Source: Chloroflexota bacterium (GTDB lineage Bacteria; Chloroflexota; UBA6077; CF-72). Taken from it: 14,433 bases of DNA. Below, in pieces: positions 1 through 8,797 of the stretch. The notes under the pieces were generated by a model, which had not been told where the DNA came from, made no database searches, and worked only from the letters and a program-made list of their open reading frames with translations. The stretch is taken from positions 1 to 14,433 of the forward strand of contig JAFAPL010000403.1 in NCBI GenBank assembly GCA_019247135.1, in the 5' to 3' direction. Position 1 is the stretch's first letter, and each line of letters opens with the position of its first letter. A program made the position numbers and the translations under genes.

Positions 1-336
1 CTCCTGTGGCTGCTGACGGATCGTGTCCAGCTGTACTACCTGGTCTCGAGCGTACTGGCCACCGAAGCAGCAATTCTGTGCAACTTCGCGCTCAACCATA
101 CCTGGACGTTCCGCGTTAGCCGCAACGGTCAATCAGTCGTGGCTCGCCTGCTCAGATTCAACATCGTGTCTGTTGGAGGCCTCGCGCTCACTGTCCTGAC
201 GCTGTTCCTGCTGAAACAGTTCGCAGGACTCAATCTCCTGTTCGCAAACGTGCTGGCGGTCGGCTTCGCATCGGTCTGGAACTACCTCGCCAACCGACGC
301 TGGACGTGGCCGGTGTCTCCGGCCGCAGGAAGTTGA
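1..336 (+). CDS. GtrA-like membrane protein, C-terminal part (5' end outside window)
   Basis: The frame is open from base 1 to a TGA at 334-336, giving 111 visible residues, so the start lies upstream. The GtrA family is a small four-helix membrane family thought to help move polyprenyl-phosphate-linked sugars across the membrane. Both hallmark helix-end signatures are visible: NFALNHTWTF near residues 28-37 and NYLANRRWTW near residues 94-103, each an Asn-rich turn followed by a basic/aromatic W-T-F/W. Three hydrophobic segments can be seen; the first helix is missing. Such domains often form the C-terminus of a dolichol-phosphate-mannose-synthase-like GT2, so this may be the tail of a longer enzyme; the window cannot decide. 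The next gene begins 11 bases later, so it is probably the same transcript. Its neighbours, several GT2 and GT39 proteins, fit a lipid-sugar flipping role. Confidence 0.85.
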   Translation, partial: LLWLLTDRVQLYYLVSSVLATEAAILCNFALNHTWTFRVSRNGQSVVARLLRFNIVSVGGLALTVLTLFLLKQFAGLNLLFANVLAVGFASVWNYLANRRWTWPVSPAAGS

Positions 337-347
337 GCGCCTCCCTT

Positions 348-1676
348 ATGTCCGAACTCCTGACGTCCTACATCCTCCTGGCGATCTCCGTCCTCCTGAC
401 GGCGCACGCCGGATTCACGCTGTACCTGATGCTGTACACCTGGTGGCGCCCCGAGCGCCTGAGCGCCACACGCAGTCCCTCGACCTACGAGGTTCCACGC
501 CTGCGCTTCACGGCATTACTGCCCGCTCGACATGAGGAAGCGGTGATCGCCGAAACCATCGCGCGCGTCTGGGATGCCAACTATCCACGCGCGTTGCTGG
601 AGGTGGTGGTCATTTGCGAGGCGGGCGACGTCGCCACCATCGCGGAGGCACAACGTGCGATCGATGCGATCAATCATCCGAATGTTCGCCTCGCGACGTT
701 CAGCGATGGCCCTGTCAACAAGCCGCACGGACTGAACGTCGGCCTACGACTCAGTCAGCACGAGATCGTGACCGTGTTCGATGCCGAAGATGATGTCCAC
801 CCGGACATCTTTCAGATCGTCAACACCATCATGCTGCGCGAGAAAGCGTCGATCGTGCAGGCCGGCGTTCAGTTGATGGACTTCAACTCGCACTGGTATG
901 CGCCGCACAACGTTCTCGAATACTTCTTCTGGTTCAGGTCGCGGCTGCACTATCACGCCAGCGTCGGCATGGTGCCGCTCGGCGGCAACACCGTCTTCAT
1001 GGCGCGCCGGCTGATCCAGAAAGTCGGTGGTTGGGACGAGTATTGCCTGACCGAAGACGCCGACATCGGACTTCGCTTGAGTGCGATGGGTGAGCGCATC
1101 GCCATCACGTACGACGCGGAGCACGCAACCCGCGAGGAGACACCACCAACGCTCAAGAGCTTCGTCAAGCAGCGCACGCGGTGGAACCAGGGTTTTCTGC
1201 AGGTACTTGGAAAGCAGTCCTGGTTGGACCTGCCGACCTGGGGCCAACGAGCGTTGGCCGCCTATACGCTCGCGCATCCATTCTTCCAGGCGGCGATCAC
1301 GCTCTTGTGGCCTGCGTCGCTGGTCATGATGGTCGCGGGCAAGGCGCCTGTGCCGCTGGCGATGGTGTCTTTTTTGCCACTGTACGCACTCGCGTTTCAG
1401 TTTCTTCTCAACCTGGTCGGACTCGCGGAGTTCGGGCGTGCGTATGACATTCGCATCGGCCTGATCGACGTGATCTGGTTCACGGTTGGTTTCTTGCCCT
1501 ACCAGGCTTTGCTCGGGTTGGGTGCCGTACGTGCGGTGTTTCGCACCGTCACAGGCGCCAGCAACTGGGAAAAGACCGAACACACTGGCGCCCATCGCAG
1601 TCCAGCCGCACCTCAGGGTGCTGTTGTTGCCGTGCATCTGAAGGGCGCACCGGAGCGGATGGTTGATGCAGCTTAG
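348..1676 (+). CDS. Membrane glycosyltransferase family 2, cellulose-synthase-like
   Basis: A 442-residue processive-type GT2. The N-terminal helix (about residues 5-32) is followed by a cytoplasmic GT-A domain. Visible motifs are DAED at 145-148 (nucleotide-sugar/metal binding), GGNTVFMAR (acceptor side), TEDAD with the catalytic Asp region at 235-239, and QRTRW at 275-279, the Q-x-x-R-W motif of cellulose, hyaluronan and NfrB-type synthases. Two or three C-terminal helices follow, then a NWEKTEH tail typical of this subfamily. It probably uses a UDP- or GDP-sugar to build or extend a beta-linked polymer at the inner membrane; the sugar cannot be read from sequence. The start is the ATG at 348, 11 bases after the GtrA stop. 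In-frame TTG (333) and GTG (306) codons are possible, but GTG would overlap the upstream gene by 31 bases. It shares its motifs and tail with the GT2 at 5255-7141, so the two are distant paralogues. Confidence 0.88.
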   Translation: MSELLTSYILLAISVLLTAHAGFTLYLMLYTWWRPERLSATRSPSTYEVPRLRFTALLPARHEEAVIAETIARVWDANYPRALLEVVVICEAGDVATIAEAQRAIDAINHPNVRLATFSDGPVNKPHGLNVGLRLSQHEIVTVFDAEDDVHPDIFQIVNTIMLREKASIVQAGVQLMDFNSHWYAPHNVLEYFFWFRSRLHYHASVGMVPLGGNTVFMARRLIQKVGGWDEYCLTEDADIGLRLSAMGERIAITYDAEHATREETPPTLKSFVKQRTRWNQGFLQVLGKQSWLDLPTWGQRALAAYTLAHPFFQAAITLLWPASLVMMVAGKAPVPLAMVSFLPLYALAFQFLLNLVGLAEFGRAYDIRIGLIDVIWFTVGFLPYQALLGLGAVRAVFRTVTGASNWEKTEHTGAHRSPAAPQGAVVAVHLKGAPERMVDAA

Positions 1677-4443
1677 TGTTCTTGCGCCTCCGACTCCGAG
1701 GCAGGATTTTCGGACGCTGCCCAGCGTGGCAGAACAGACAACGGCTCCGCGTGAGCAGCCGCGCAGGCGCTTGAGACCACCCGCGGTGGCCACCATTGTT
1801 TCCATTCTCGCGCTTTTGTTGGTGATTGGAGTCACCGGAGCTGTTACGGGTCTCAACGTCGCGGGCTCTCCGCACTACGAATCCGACGAAGGCACATACG
1901 TCGCATCAGCGTGGTCGATGTTCAACTACGGTGAGCTGTCGTACTACACCTACAACTACGACCACCCTCCGCTCGGCTGGTTCGTGATCGGCGCGTGGTC
2001 CACGCTCGTCGGCGGCTTCACCGCCCTCGGCAGCAGCATCACCACCGCACGCGTGCTGATGGTGCTCGTATCCGTTGGGTCCGCGGTCCTGATCATGGCC
2101 ACCGTACGTCGGGTAACTGGAAGTCTCGCGGCGGGAGTGTGCGCAGCCCTGTTGTTCGCGGTCTCACCACTTGGTACCGCGCTCCACCGCCAGGTCTGGC
2201 TCGACAACCTCGCGACATTCTGGCTGCTCTTGTCTGTCTATCTACTGCTGGGCGCTCGTCGCAGCCTGGGCGCAACGTGTCTGAGCGCCCTGGTGTTTGG
2301 CCTGAGCTTCTGGACCAAGGAAGTGATGGCCGTGTTCGTCCCGGCGATGCTGGTGCTGGTCGCCGTCTCAGCCCATTCCCTTCATCGACGTTTCTCGATT
2401 GTGCTTTGGGCAGCGACGGCGCTCGGCATGATTTCTCTCTTCGTGCTGCTCGCCTTGCTGAAGGATGAGTTCCTGCCATCTGGCGTGTTGTGGAGCTCGC
2501 CCGACGCGCACGTGAGTCTGATCGAGACATATCTCTGGCAGATGTCGCGCGGCGGTGCCGGATCCATCCTTTCGTCGAGCTCAGAGTTTCGCCAGTTCTT
2601 CGACCAGTGGTGGCAAACCGACCCCACGCTGGTGGTTGGCGGGATAGCAGCCGCCGTTCTAGCGCTGGTTCTCATTCGCATGGCTCCGGTTGCAGGCGCA
2701 ATCGCGCTGCTGGCGCTGACCTATCTTGCGTTCCTGGCTCGCGGAGGCGTGGTTCTCTACTACTACATCATTCCGGTGCTGGCCCTGCTGGCGCTTGTCG
2801 CTGGACTGCTGCAGGGGTATGTGGCTCGACTGCTCGGCAAGCTCTGGGCACCGCTCGGTCGGCTTGCTGCCGTCCTGATCCTTGTCCTGGCTGGAGTGCG
2901 AACCGATGCCGCCGCGCAGGCAAGCTCGGTGGACTTTACCGAGCGGCCAACCGAAGCGCAGGACGCGGCCGCGCAGTGGATGATCCACAACCTGCCGCAC
3001 GACAGCATCATCTTGATGGACTCTTACGCCTGGGTCGAACTGCGCGACCCGGCGACAACCGGAGGACAGCCATTCAGCGCGGCGCACTACTACTGGCCGG
3101 GTGTATCCGACCCGTCCCTTAGCGAGGGCGTGCTGCACAACGATTGGCGCACGATCGATTACCTGGCCATGAGCCCCAGCGTCGAGGCGGACATCGCCAA
3201 TCGACAGTTACCGATCTTGCCCGACGCTCTCGACAATTCCGACGAAATCCAGACGTTCTATTCGGACAACTGGTCAGTGCGCATCTTGCGCGTCCGCAAA
3301 CTGCACGAACAGGTGGCGAGCACAGATCCCTTTCTCATGAACACATGGACAACATTCAAGACTCAGTATGTGCACGATGGTGAAGTCGTGAGTCCAGGTG
3401 GACGCACCGCGACTTCCGAATCCCAGGCGAACAGTTTGCTTCGCGCCGTGTATGCAGATGATCGGCCAGCCTTCGACCAGATATGGAGCTGGACGCAGAC
3501 AAACCTTCAGGTACGTCAATCGGACAGCCTCCTGGCACACCAGTGGGGACCTCAACCTGACGGCAGCCTTGGCGTGATGGATGCTCAGTCAGCGGCTGGC
3601 GCCGACGAGGACACCGCCCTGGCACTGCTGTTCGCCGCGCGGCGTTGGAACGACTCCACGTACCAGGCGAATGCACTCGCGATCATCAACGACCTCTGGA
3701 CCAGCGAAACTGCCGTGGTGGGTGGACAGCGCGTGCTTCTTGGCGCGCCGTGGAGCCCTGGCTCCGACTCATCGGAGCAGTCGAACCCAGTCGTCAATAC
3801 CTCCTACTTGGCCCCGTACGCGTACCGCATCTTCCAACAGGTCGACCCGGACCATTCGTGGCTCGATCTGGTGGACTCGAGCTACGACATTCTGGGCCGC
3901 ATTCGGGCCAGCTCTCAATTCGGTGGCTCGGCCGGTGTCGTTCCCAACTGGATTGCCCTGGATCCGAACACCGGTGAGCTGAAGCCCGCGGATGCGCTGG
4001 GCCCAGGCTGGTCGCTGTTCGACTACGAGTCCAGCCAGGTGCCGTGGCGTCTAGGGCTGGATTGGCTGTGGTTCAAGGACAATCGCGCGACCGATGCGCT
4101 CGCGGGCATCACTCTTCCGTACCGGCAGCTGAGCAGCGATAACTTCCTGCTGGCGGCGTACATGGCCGACGGTCAACCCGCGGCGGATTACGAGGCGACA
4201 TCCATGTACGCGGCGACGTTGCCGGGCGTCCTGATCTCGCAAGACCGCAATCTGGCCGAAACCGTCTTCGCGGACAAGGTCCTGCGTGACTACCACGTTG
4301 ACGGCGGCACAGCCTACTTTGGCAATCCCGACGATCTGAACGACCAGACCTGGAGCTGGTTCGCAACCGCATTGATGGATGGAGGCATGGCAAATCTATG
4401 GAGTGGTGACAGCGCGCTGCAGTGGGACGAGGTGCTGCCTTGA
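1666..4443 (+). CDS. GT39 (ArnT/PMT-like) glycosyltransferase fused to a GH8-like domain
   Basis: A 925-residue protein in three parts. Residues about 35-420 form a multi-spanning GT-C domain. It carries the Asp-Glu pair D74-E75 in ESDEGTY on the first outer loop and a YDHPPLGW loop, both typical of GT39 enzymes that transfer sugar from a polyprenyl-phosphate donor outside the membrane. Residues about 425-555 are a soluble linker domain. Residues about 556-925 resemble glycoside hydrolase family 8: W561-x-x-F-K, TSESQ with E585 at the general-acid position, an ADEDTALALL helix (646-655) and VPWRLGLDW (792-800). The residues expected as D-x-x-R just before PWR are E788 and Q791, so the hydrolase may be altered or inactive. 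Typical GT39 proteins are about 500-600 residues; the extra 370 are the GH8-like part. The ATG at 1666 has GGAG at 1652-1655; the gene overlaps the previous one by 11 bases. The GT39 call is solid and the GH8 call is good. Confidence 0.85.
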   Translation: MQLSVLAPPTPRQDFRTLPSVAEQTTAPREQPRRRLRPPAVATIVSILALLLVIGVTGAVTGLNVAGSPHYESDEGTYVASAWSMFNYGELSYYTYNYDHPPLGWFVIGAWSTLVGGFTALGSSITTARVLMVLVSVGSAVLIMATVRRVTGSLAAGVCAALLFAVSPLGTALHRQVWLDNLATFWLLLSVYLLLGARRSLGATCLSALVFGLSFWTKEVMAVFVPAMLVLVAVSAHSLHRRFSIVLWAATALGMISLFVLLALLKDEFLPSGVLWSSPDAHVSLIETYLWQMSRGGAGSILSSSSEFRQFFDQWWQTDPTLVVGGIAAAVLALVLIRMAPVAGAIALLALTYLAFLARGGVVLYYYIIPVLALLALVAGLLQGYVARLLGKLWAPLGRLAAVLILVLAGVRTDAAAQASSVDFTERPTEAQDAAAQWMIHNLPHDSIILMDSYAWVELRDPATTGGQPFSAAHYYWPGVSDPSLSEGVLHNDWRTIDYLAMSPSVEADIANRQLPILPDALDNSDEIQTFYSDNWSVRILRVRKLHEQVASTDPFLMNTWTTFKTQYVHDGEVVSPGGRTATSESQANSLLRAVYADDRPAFDQIWSWTQTNLQVRQSDSLLAHQWGPQPDGSLGVMDAQSAAGADEDTALALLFAARRWNDSTYQANALAIINDLWTSETAVVGGQRVLLGAPWSPGSDSSEQSNPVVNTSYLAPYAYRIFQQVDPDHSWLDLVDSSYDILGRIRASSQFGGSAGVVPNWIALDPNTGELKPADALGPGWSLFDYESSQVPWRLGLDWLWFKDNRATDALAGITLPYRQLSSDNFLLAAYMADGQPAADYEATSMYAATLPGVLISQDRNLAETVFADKVLRDYHVDGGTAYFGNPDDLNDQTWSWFATALMDGGMANLWSGDSALQWDEVLP

Positions 4444-5258
4444 GCTCGCCTGGACAGACGGTGCACACCACGCTGATCATTCCCGCGCACAACGAGGAGG
4501 CGCGGCTCGCCACAACCCTCCACCGGTATAGCGTCGCTCTGCGCGAGCGTTGCGGTCCGGCATTCGAGATCGTCGTTGTCGCGAATGGCTGTGAGGACGC
4601 CACCGCGGACGTGGCGCGTCGGATGGCACTCAAGTTTCCGCAGATTCGTGTGCTCGAGATCGACGCTCGAATTGGGAAAGGCGGAGCCATCCTGGCCGGA
4701 TTCGACGCCGCCGAAGCACCGGACATCGCCTTCGTCGATGCCGATGCGGCCACTGAACCGGAGTCGCTGCTCGACCTGCTCGATCACTTGAAAACGCACG
4801 ACGTGGTCATCGGCTCGCGGCGGCTCCCCGGCAGCCTGATCACGCACAAGCAGCCGCTCAAACGACAGCTGTTTGGCTCGGTATTCGCTGTGACTGCTCG
4901 ATTGCTGTTCGGGTTGCCGTTCCGCGATACACAGTGTGGCGCCAAAGCATTCCGCGCGGAGTCCGCAAGGTTGCTCGCGCCCATGGTCCGTGAGCGCTCA
5001 TGGATGTTCGATCTGGACCTGCTTCTGTCCGCGGATGCGGCAGGGCTCTCGATCCTGGAGTACCCGGTCACCTGGGCCGACCAGCCTGGCTCACAATTGC
5101 GCCTGCTTCCGACGGCTCGCGAGGTGATTGGCGCGCTGTGGCGTCTCAAGCGGCGGGCGGCGCCGATTGCCGAGGTCGAGCCTGACCTGGTGCCCGGCTA
5201 CATATCAGCCGTTCCCGGAGCTGACCGGGATCCGGCAATCGTGGCGAGCGTCCAATGA
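4440..5258 (+). CDS. Glycosyltransferase family 2, polyprenyl-phosphate sugar synthase-like (ALG5/DPM1 type)
   Basis: About 272 residues and no obvious transmembrane helix, so probably a peripheral cytoplasmic enzyme. It starts with LIIPAHNEE, carries DADAA at residues 100-104 (metal and sugar-nucleotide site), FRDTQCGAK around 161-169 and WMFDLDLLL in the C-terminal third. This combination marks the dolichyl-phosphate glucosyl/mannosyltransferase branch of GT2. The inferred reaction is transfer of glucose or mannose from a nucleotide sugar to polyprenyl phosphate, which supplies the donor used by the two GT-C proteins in this cluster. The start chosen is TTG at 4440, giving a TTGA overlap with the preceding stop and a GAGG ribosome site at 4429-4432, 7 bases upstream. 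GTG at 4422 is an alternative adding six residues. The stop overlaps the next gene's ATG (ATGA). The exact sugar is unknown. Confidence 0.85.
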   Translation: MSSPGQTVHTTLIIPAHNEEARLATTLHRYSVALRERCGPAFEIVVVANGCEDATADVARRMALKFPQIRVLEIDARIGKGGAILAGFDAAEAPDIAFVDADAATEPESLLDLLDHLKTHDVVIGSRRLPGSLITHKQPLKRQLFGSVFAVTARLLFGLPFRDTQCGAKAFRAESARLLAPMVRERSWMFDLDLLLSADAAGLSILEYPVTWADQPGSQLRLLPTAREVIGALWRLKRRAAPIAEVEPDLVPGYISAVPGADRDPAIVASVQ

Positions 5259-7141
5259 CATCTGGAGTCATGTCGATGCTGCGGCAACTAGCAGCTCCAC
5301 CCGCGCTGTTGGGCGAGCGATTGCTGGATTCCGGCACGATCACGTCGCGACAACTGGCGGAGGCGCTCCAGATGCATCGCGCGACAGGCGTGCCTGTCGG
5401 GCAGGCACTGGTCAATCTCGGCTTCACCTCAGACGTTGAGGTCATGCAGACCGTCGCCTCGCAACGCGGAGTCCCGTTCCTGGACCTCCGCTCCGAACCA
5501 CCTGATCCGCGCGTCGCGCACCTGTTGCCGCGCGATGTCGTTGCCCGTCTGCGTGTGCTGCCGGTGCGAGAAGATGTGCGCGACGGGACTGTCCTGCTCG
5601 CGTGCACCGAGATTCCATCCGCAGCTCAGCTTGCCGAGTTGGAGCGCAGCATGGGGCGCACCCCCGAACCCGTCATCGTCGCTCCGTCCGCGCTCGATCA
5701 AACGCTGCACGAGGTGTATCGGGACCACGACCTCGACTATTCGGGAAATGACCTGGCCAGTCGGCAACCCGAGAACTCGGCCAAACGAGTGTTGAGCCGC
5801 GCTCAACAGGCATTCTTCGCCATCCTGGTGGTGAGCATCGGCGCGGGTCTGCTGCTGCAACCGGTGTATACGGGAACGCTGCTGGCGGTCGGGGTCACGT
5901 TGTTTTACGTGTTCTGCTCGGCCTACAAGCTGTATCTGACGTCGCTGGCATTCGCCCGTAAGCGCGAGGTGCAGGTGCCTCACGAGGAAATCGCAGCGCT
6001 GGACGATCGTGAATTGCCGGTCTATACCGTCCTGGTACCGCTGTATCGGGAGACGGAAGTCCTGCCGGTCCTTGTGGACGCCATCACTCGACTGGATTAC
6101 CCGAAGCCAAAGCTCGACGTGCGCATCCTGCTGGAAGAGGACGACGTGGAAACCCGCGCCGCCGTGCTGGCTAGCGACTTACCTGGCTATTTCACTCCTG
6201 TGGTGGTGCCCAAAGGCACGCCAAAAGGCAAGCCGAGGGCGTGCAATTACGGACTCATCCATGCGCGCGGCGAATACGTCGTCATCTATGACGCCGAGGA
6301 CCTGCCTGATCGTGACCAGCTCAAGAAGGCGCTGCTTGCATTCAAGAAGGGTGACGATCGGCTCGCGTGTGTCCAGGCCAAGCTCAACTACTTCAATCGC
6401 GACCAGAACATTCTGACGCGGTGGTTCACGTCCGAGTACAGCATGTGGTTCGACCTGCTGCTGCCCGGGCTTGGAGCGAGTGGCGCGCCCATTCCGCTGG
6501 GCGGCACCAGCAATCACTTCCGTATCGACCAGCTTCGCAAGCTGGGAGCATGGGACCCGTACAACGTCACCGAAGACGCGGACCTCGGCATCCGGTTGCA
6601 CAAAGCAGGCTCGAAGACGGTCGTCGTGGATTCGACGACGTATGAGGAAGCAAACTCCGAAACCTTCAACTGGATCCTGCAGCGGTCGCGCTGGATCAAA
6701 GGCTACATTCAGACGTACCTGGTGCATATGCGCAACCCGGTGCAGCTGTGGCGGTCCATTGGTCCTCGCGCATTCATCAGCTTTCAATTCATGGTTGGCG
6801 GCACGGTTGCGTCGCTCCTCCTGAACCCGATTTTCTGGGGCCTCACAGCACTATGGTTTGCTACACGCGCACACTACATTCAGGAAATCTTCCCCACACC
6901 GATTCTGTATCTGGGCACGCTGGCGCTGTTCTTCGGCAATTTCGCGTTCGTGTACCTGACTGTTGCCGGCTGCCTGCAGCGACGCCATTACCACCTGGTC
7001 TTCTTCGCCCTGCTCACACCCATTTACTGGGCGCTGATGTCGATCGCCGCGTGGAAGGGATTTGTTCAGCTCTTCTATGCCCCCAGCTACTGGGAAAAAA
7101 CCAGGCACGGTCTCTACCGCGGAAAGGTCTCGGTTGAATAG
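5255..7141 (+). CDS. GT2 cellulose-synthase/NfrB-like glycosyltransferase with N-terminal MshEN (c-di-GMP receptor-type) domain
   Basis: A 628-residue protein. Residues about 15-160 form an MshEN domain, as found at the N-terminus of GspE/PilB/MshE ATPases. It has the family's two 24-residue motifs (18-41 and 47-70) separated by 5 residues, then GVPFLDL and a domain ending in LHEVY. Two helices follow (about 185-225), then a GT-A domain with DAED (346-349), GGTSNHF, TEDAD (439-443) and QRSRW (476-480), then three or four helices and a YWEKTRHG tail. In NfrB of E. coli an MshEN domain at the other end makes a GT2 respond to cyclic-di-GMP; by analogy this enzyme may be controlled the same way. 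However, the leading Arg of motif I is Leu18 here, its closing Gln is His41, and motif II begins with Pro47. ATG at 5255 overlaps the previous stop; ATG at 5276 has a better ribosome site (GGAG, 5264-5267, 8-base spacing) and would remove seven residues. Confidence 0.87.
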   Translation: MTSGVMSMLRQLAAPPALLGERLLDSGTITSRQLAEALQMHRATGVPVGQALVNLGFTSDVEVMQTVASQRGVPFLDLRSEPPDPRVAHLLPRDVVARLRVLPVREDVRDGTVLLACTEIPSAAQLAELERSMGRTPEPVIVAPSALDQTLHEVYRDHDLDYSGNDLASRQPENSAKRVLSRAQQAFFAILVVSIGAGLLLQPVYTGTLLAVGVTLFYVFCSAYKLYLTSLAFARKREVQVPHEEIAALDDRELPVYTVLVPLYRETEVLPVLVDAITRLDYPKPKLDVRILLEEDDVETRAAVLASDLPGYFTPVVVPKGTPKGKPRACNYGLIHARGEYVVIYDAEDLPDRDQLKKALLAFKKGDDRLACVQAKLNYFNRDQNILTRWFTSEYSMWFDLLLPGLGASGAPIPLGGTSNHFRIDQLRKLGAWDPYNVTEDADLGIRLHKAGSKTVVVDSTTYEEANSETFNWILQRSRWIKGYIQTYLVHMRNPVQLWRSIGPRAFISFQFMVGGTVASLLLNPIFWGLTALWFATRAHYIQEIFPTPILYLGTLALFFGNFAFVYLTVAGCLQRRHYHLVFFALLTPIYWALMSIAAWKGFVQLFYAPSYWEKTRHGLYRGKVSVE

Positions 7142-8794
7142 ATGAGTCAGACGTACACCACGACACTCGCCGCACCGGTCGCCTTTCCCAGCGAGAGCCG
7201 CGCGGTGTCCAGACTCTCGAGCCTGGACTGGCAGCCGCTGCTCGTCGCGACCCTGGCGCTCCTGTTCGGCGCGGTCTCAACCTACCTGGCAGCACGCGGT
7301 GACCTGATCCTTCTCTACAACGACAGCATGTCGCACCTCGACGTGGCGCGTCGTGTCGTCGATTCGCGTACACCGGGTCTGGTGCAGCTGGGCACCGTCT
7401 GGTTACCCGTGCCGCACATGCTCCTGTTGCCGCTGGTCTGGGATCACTTCCTGTGGCGCAGCGGGCTGGCCGGAAGCATCGTCGGCGTGGTCTGTTTGAT
7501 GATCACGGCGGTGACCCTGTTTCAGTCCATCCGCATGATCACCAGTCACCAGTCGGTCGCGTGGCTGGGGGTGGCGGTGCTGCTGACCAACCCGAATGTC
7601 CTGTACCTGCAAAGCACTGCCCTTACCGAACCGGTTCTGCTGGCGACGATGACCGCCTCCGCGTATTTCCTCCTGAGGTGGAACCGCACGGGGTCACACA
7701 TCTCGCTGACGCTTGCCGGTTGCACCGCGATGCTGGCCGTTGGTAGTCGGTACGACGGCTGGTTCTTCGCAGTCGTCTGCGCCGCACTCGTCTTCATCGT
7801 CACGTGGCTGGGTACTCGAAAGCTCGCAGACGCGCAAGGTGTCAGCCTCGCGTACGCCGTGTTGCCGGTTTACGCGATGGTGCTGTGGGTCGTCTACAAC
7901 TGGGTGATCTTTGGCGATCCGCTGTATTTCCAGCGCAGCGAGTTCTCCGCCGCATTTCAGCAGCAACGCTTCTTTCTGGAAGGCAAGCTCCCCACACGTG
8001 GCAGCTTGAGTATTTCCACTCTCACCTATGCGTGGGCAGTCCTGGAAAATGTTGGTGTGCTCGTGGTGGCGCTGGGCGCACTCGGGCTGCTGGTCTTCAC
8101 CCTGAGGACGCGATTCAATCGCGACTCGCTGACAAGCTATGCATTCTTGTCGGGGTTGCCCTTCAACATCATTGCGCTGTATCTCGGGCAATCCATCATC
8201 ATGGTCCCGACGATGGATCCGCCCGGATACTTCAACATCCGGTACGGCATCGTGCTCTTGCCGGGCATCGCGCTGTTCGTGGCATATCTCGCGAATGAGC
8301 TGGCACGCTGGGTTCGCCCCTTTGCGGCCGGAGTGATGGTGGTGCTCGTACTCGCGGTCCAGGTGTCGCTCTGGCTACCGGGCTGGCCGCGATCAGTCAT
8401 TACCATCGCCGACGGCCTTGGCGGCATGAGCACCAAGACGAACCCGGTCCAGACGGCTCACTACCTGCGCGATAATTATCAGGGCGGTGGTGTGCTGGTC
8501 GACGACACGCTCGTGGGCCTCATCTTCGAAAGTGGTCTGGACCTGAAAGAATTCGTCGGCACCGGCAATGGTGACTTGTGGCGGAGCGCACTCAAGGACC
8601 CGGCCAACAATGTCGAGTGGGTGGCTTTCCGTCCGAACGAGATGGGAGATCGTGTAACGGCTGCTCTCGAAGGCGAGCCGGCACTTACCGAGAACTTCAC
8701 ACAGGTCTACGCTGCCGAGGATTACGTGGTGTATGAGCGAAACTCCGACATCGCGGCTAATGCAAACGGAAGCGGCGACTCGGAGGTAGACTAG
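7142..8794 (+). CDS. Multi-spanning GT-C (GT39-like) glycosyltransferase
   Basis: 550 residues with about 10-12 predicted membrane helices over residues 30-420 and a soluble C-terminal tail of about 130 residues. The first outer loop holds YNDSMSHLDVARRV with D61, followed by GTVWLPVPH. This layout matches GT39/ArnT-like enzymes of Chloroflexota and Actinomycetota, but the second acidic residue of the usual Asp-Glu pair is Ser here. It probably transfers a sugar from a polyprenyl-phosphate carrier to an extracellular acceptor; donor and acceptor are unknown. The ATG directly follows the TAG of the previous gene with no intervening base, so co-translation is expected; an AAGG at 7124-7127 is rather distant. 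The next gene starts 3 bases after its stop. A polymerase or ligase of O-antigen type is a less likely alternative because the D-x-x-x-H loop and PVPH motif favour GT39. Confidence 0.78.
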   Translation: MSQTYTTTLAAPVAFPSESRAVSRLSSLDWQPLLVATLALLFGAVSTYLAARGDLILLYNDSMSHLDVARRVVDSRTPGLVQLGTVWLPVPHMLLLPLVWDHFLWRSGLAGSIVGVVCLMITAVTLFQSIRMITSHQSVAWLGVAVLLTNPNVLYLQSTALTEPVLLATMTASAYFLLRWNRTGSHISLTLAGCTAMLAVGSRYDGWFFAVVCAALVFIVTWLGTRKLADAQGVSLAYAVLPVYAMVLWVVYNWVIFGDPLYFQRSEFSAAFQQQRFFLEGKLPTRGSLSISTLTYAWAVLENVGVLVVALGALGLLVFTLRTRFNRDSLTSYAFLSGLPFNIIALYLGQSIIMVPTMDPPGYFNIRYGIVLLPGIALFVAYLANELARWVRPFAAGVMVVLVLAVQVSLWLPGWPRSVITIADGLGGMSTKTNPVQTAHYLRDNYQGGGVLVDDTLVGLIFESGLDLKEFVGTGNGDLWRSALKDPANNVEWVAFRPNEMGDRVTAALEGEPALTENFTQVYAAEDYVVYERNSDIAANANGSGDSEVD

Positions 8795-8797
8795 CCT

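Noticed and set aside
744..1856. Long open frame on the minus strand (370 codons)
   Set aside because: It lies antisense to a clear GT2 gene and into the GT39 gene. The predicted protein is rich in Arg/His/Gln with no recognisable domain, as expected from the codon bias of a GC-rich gene read backwards.
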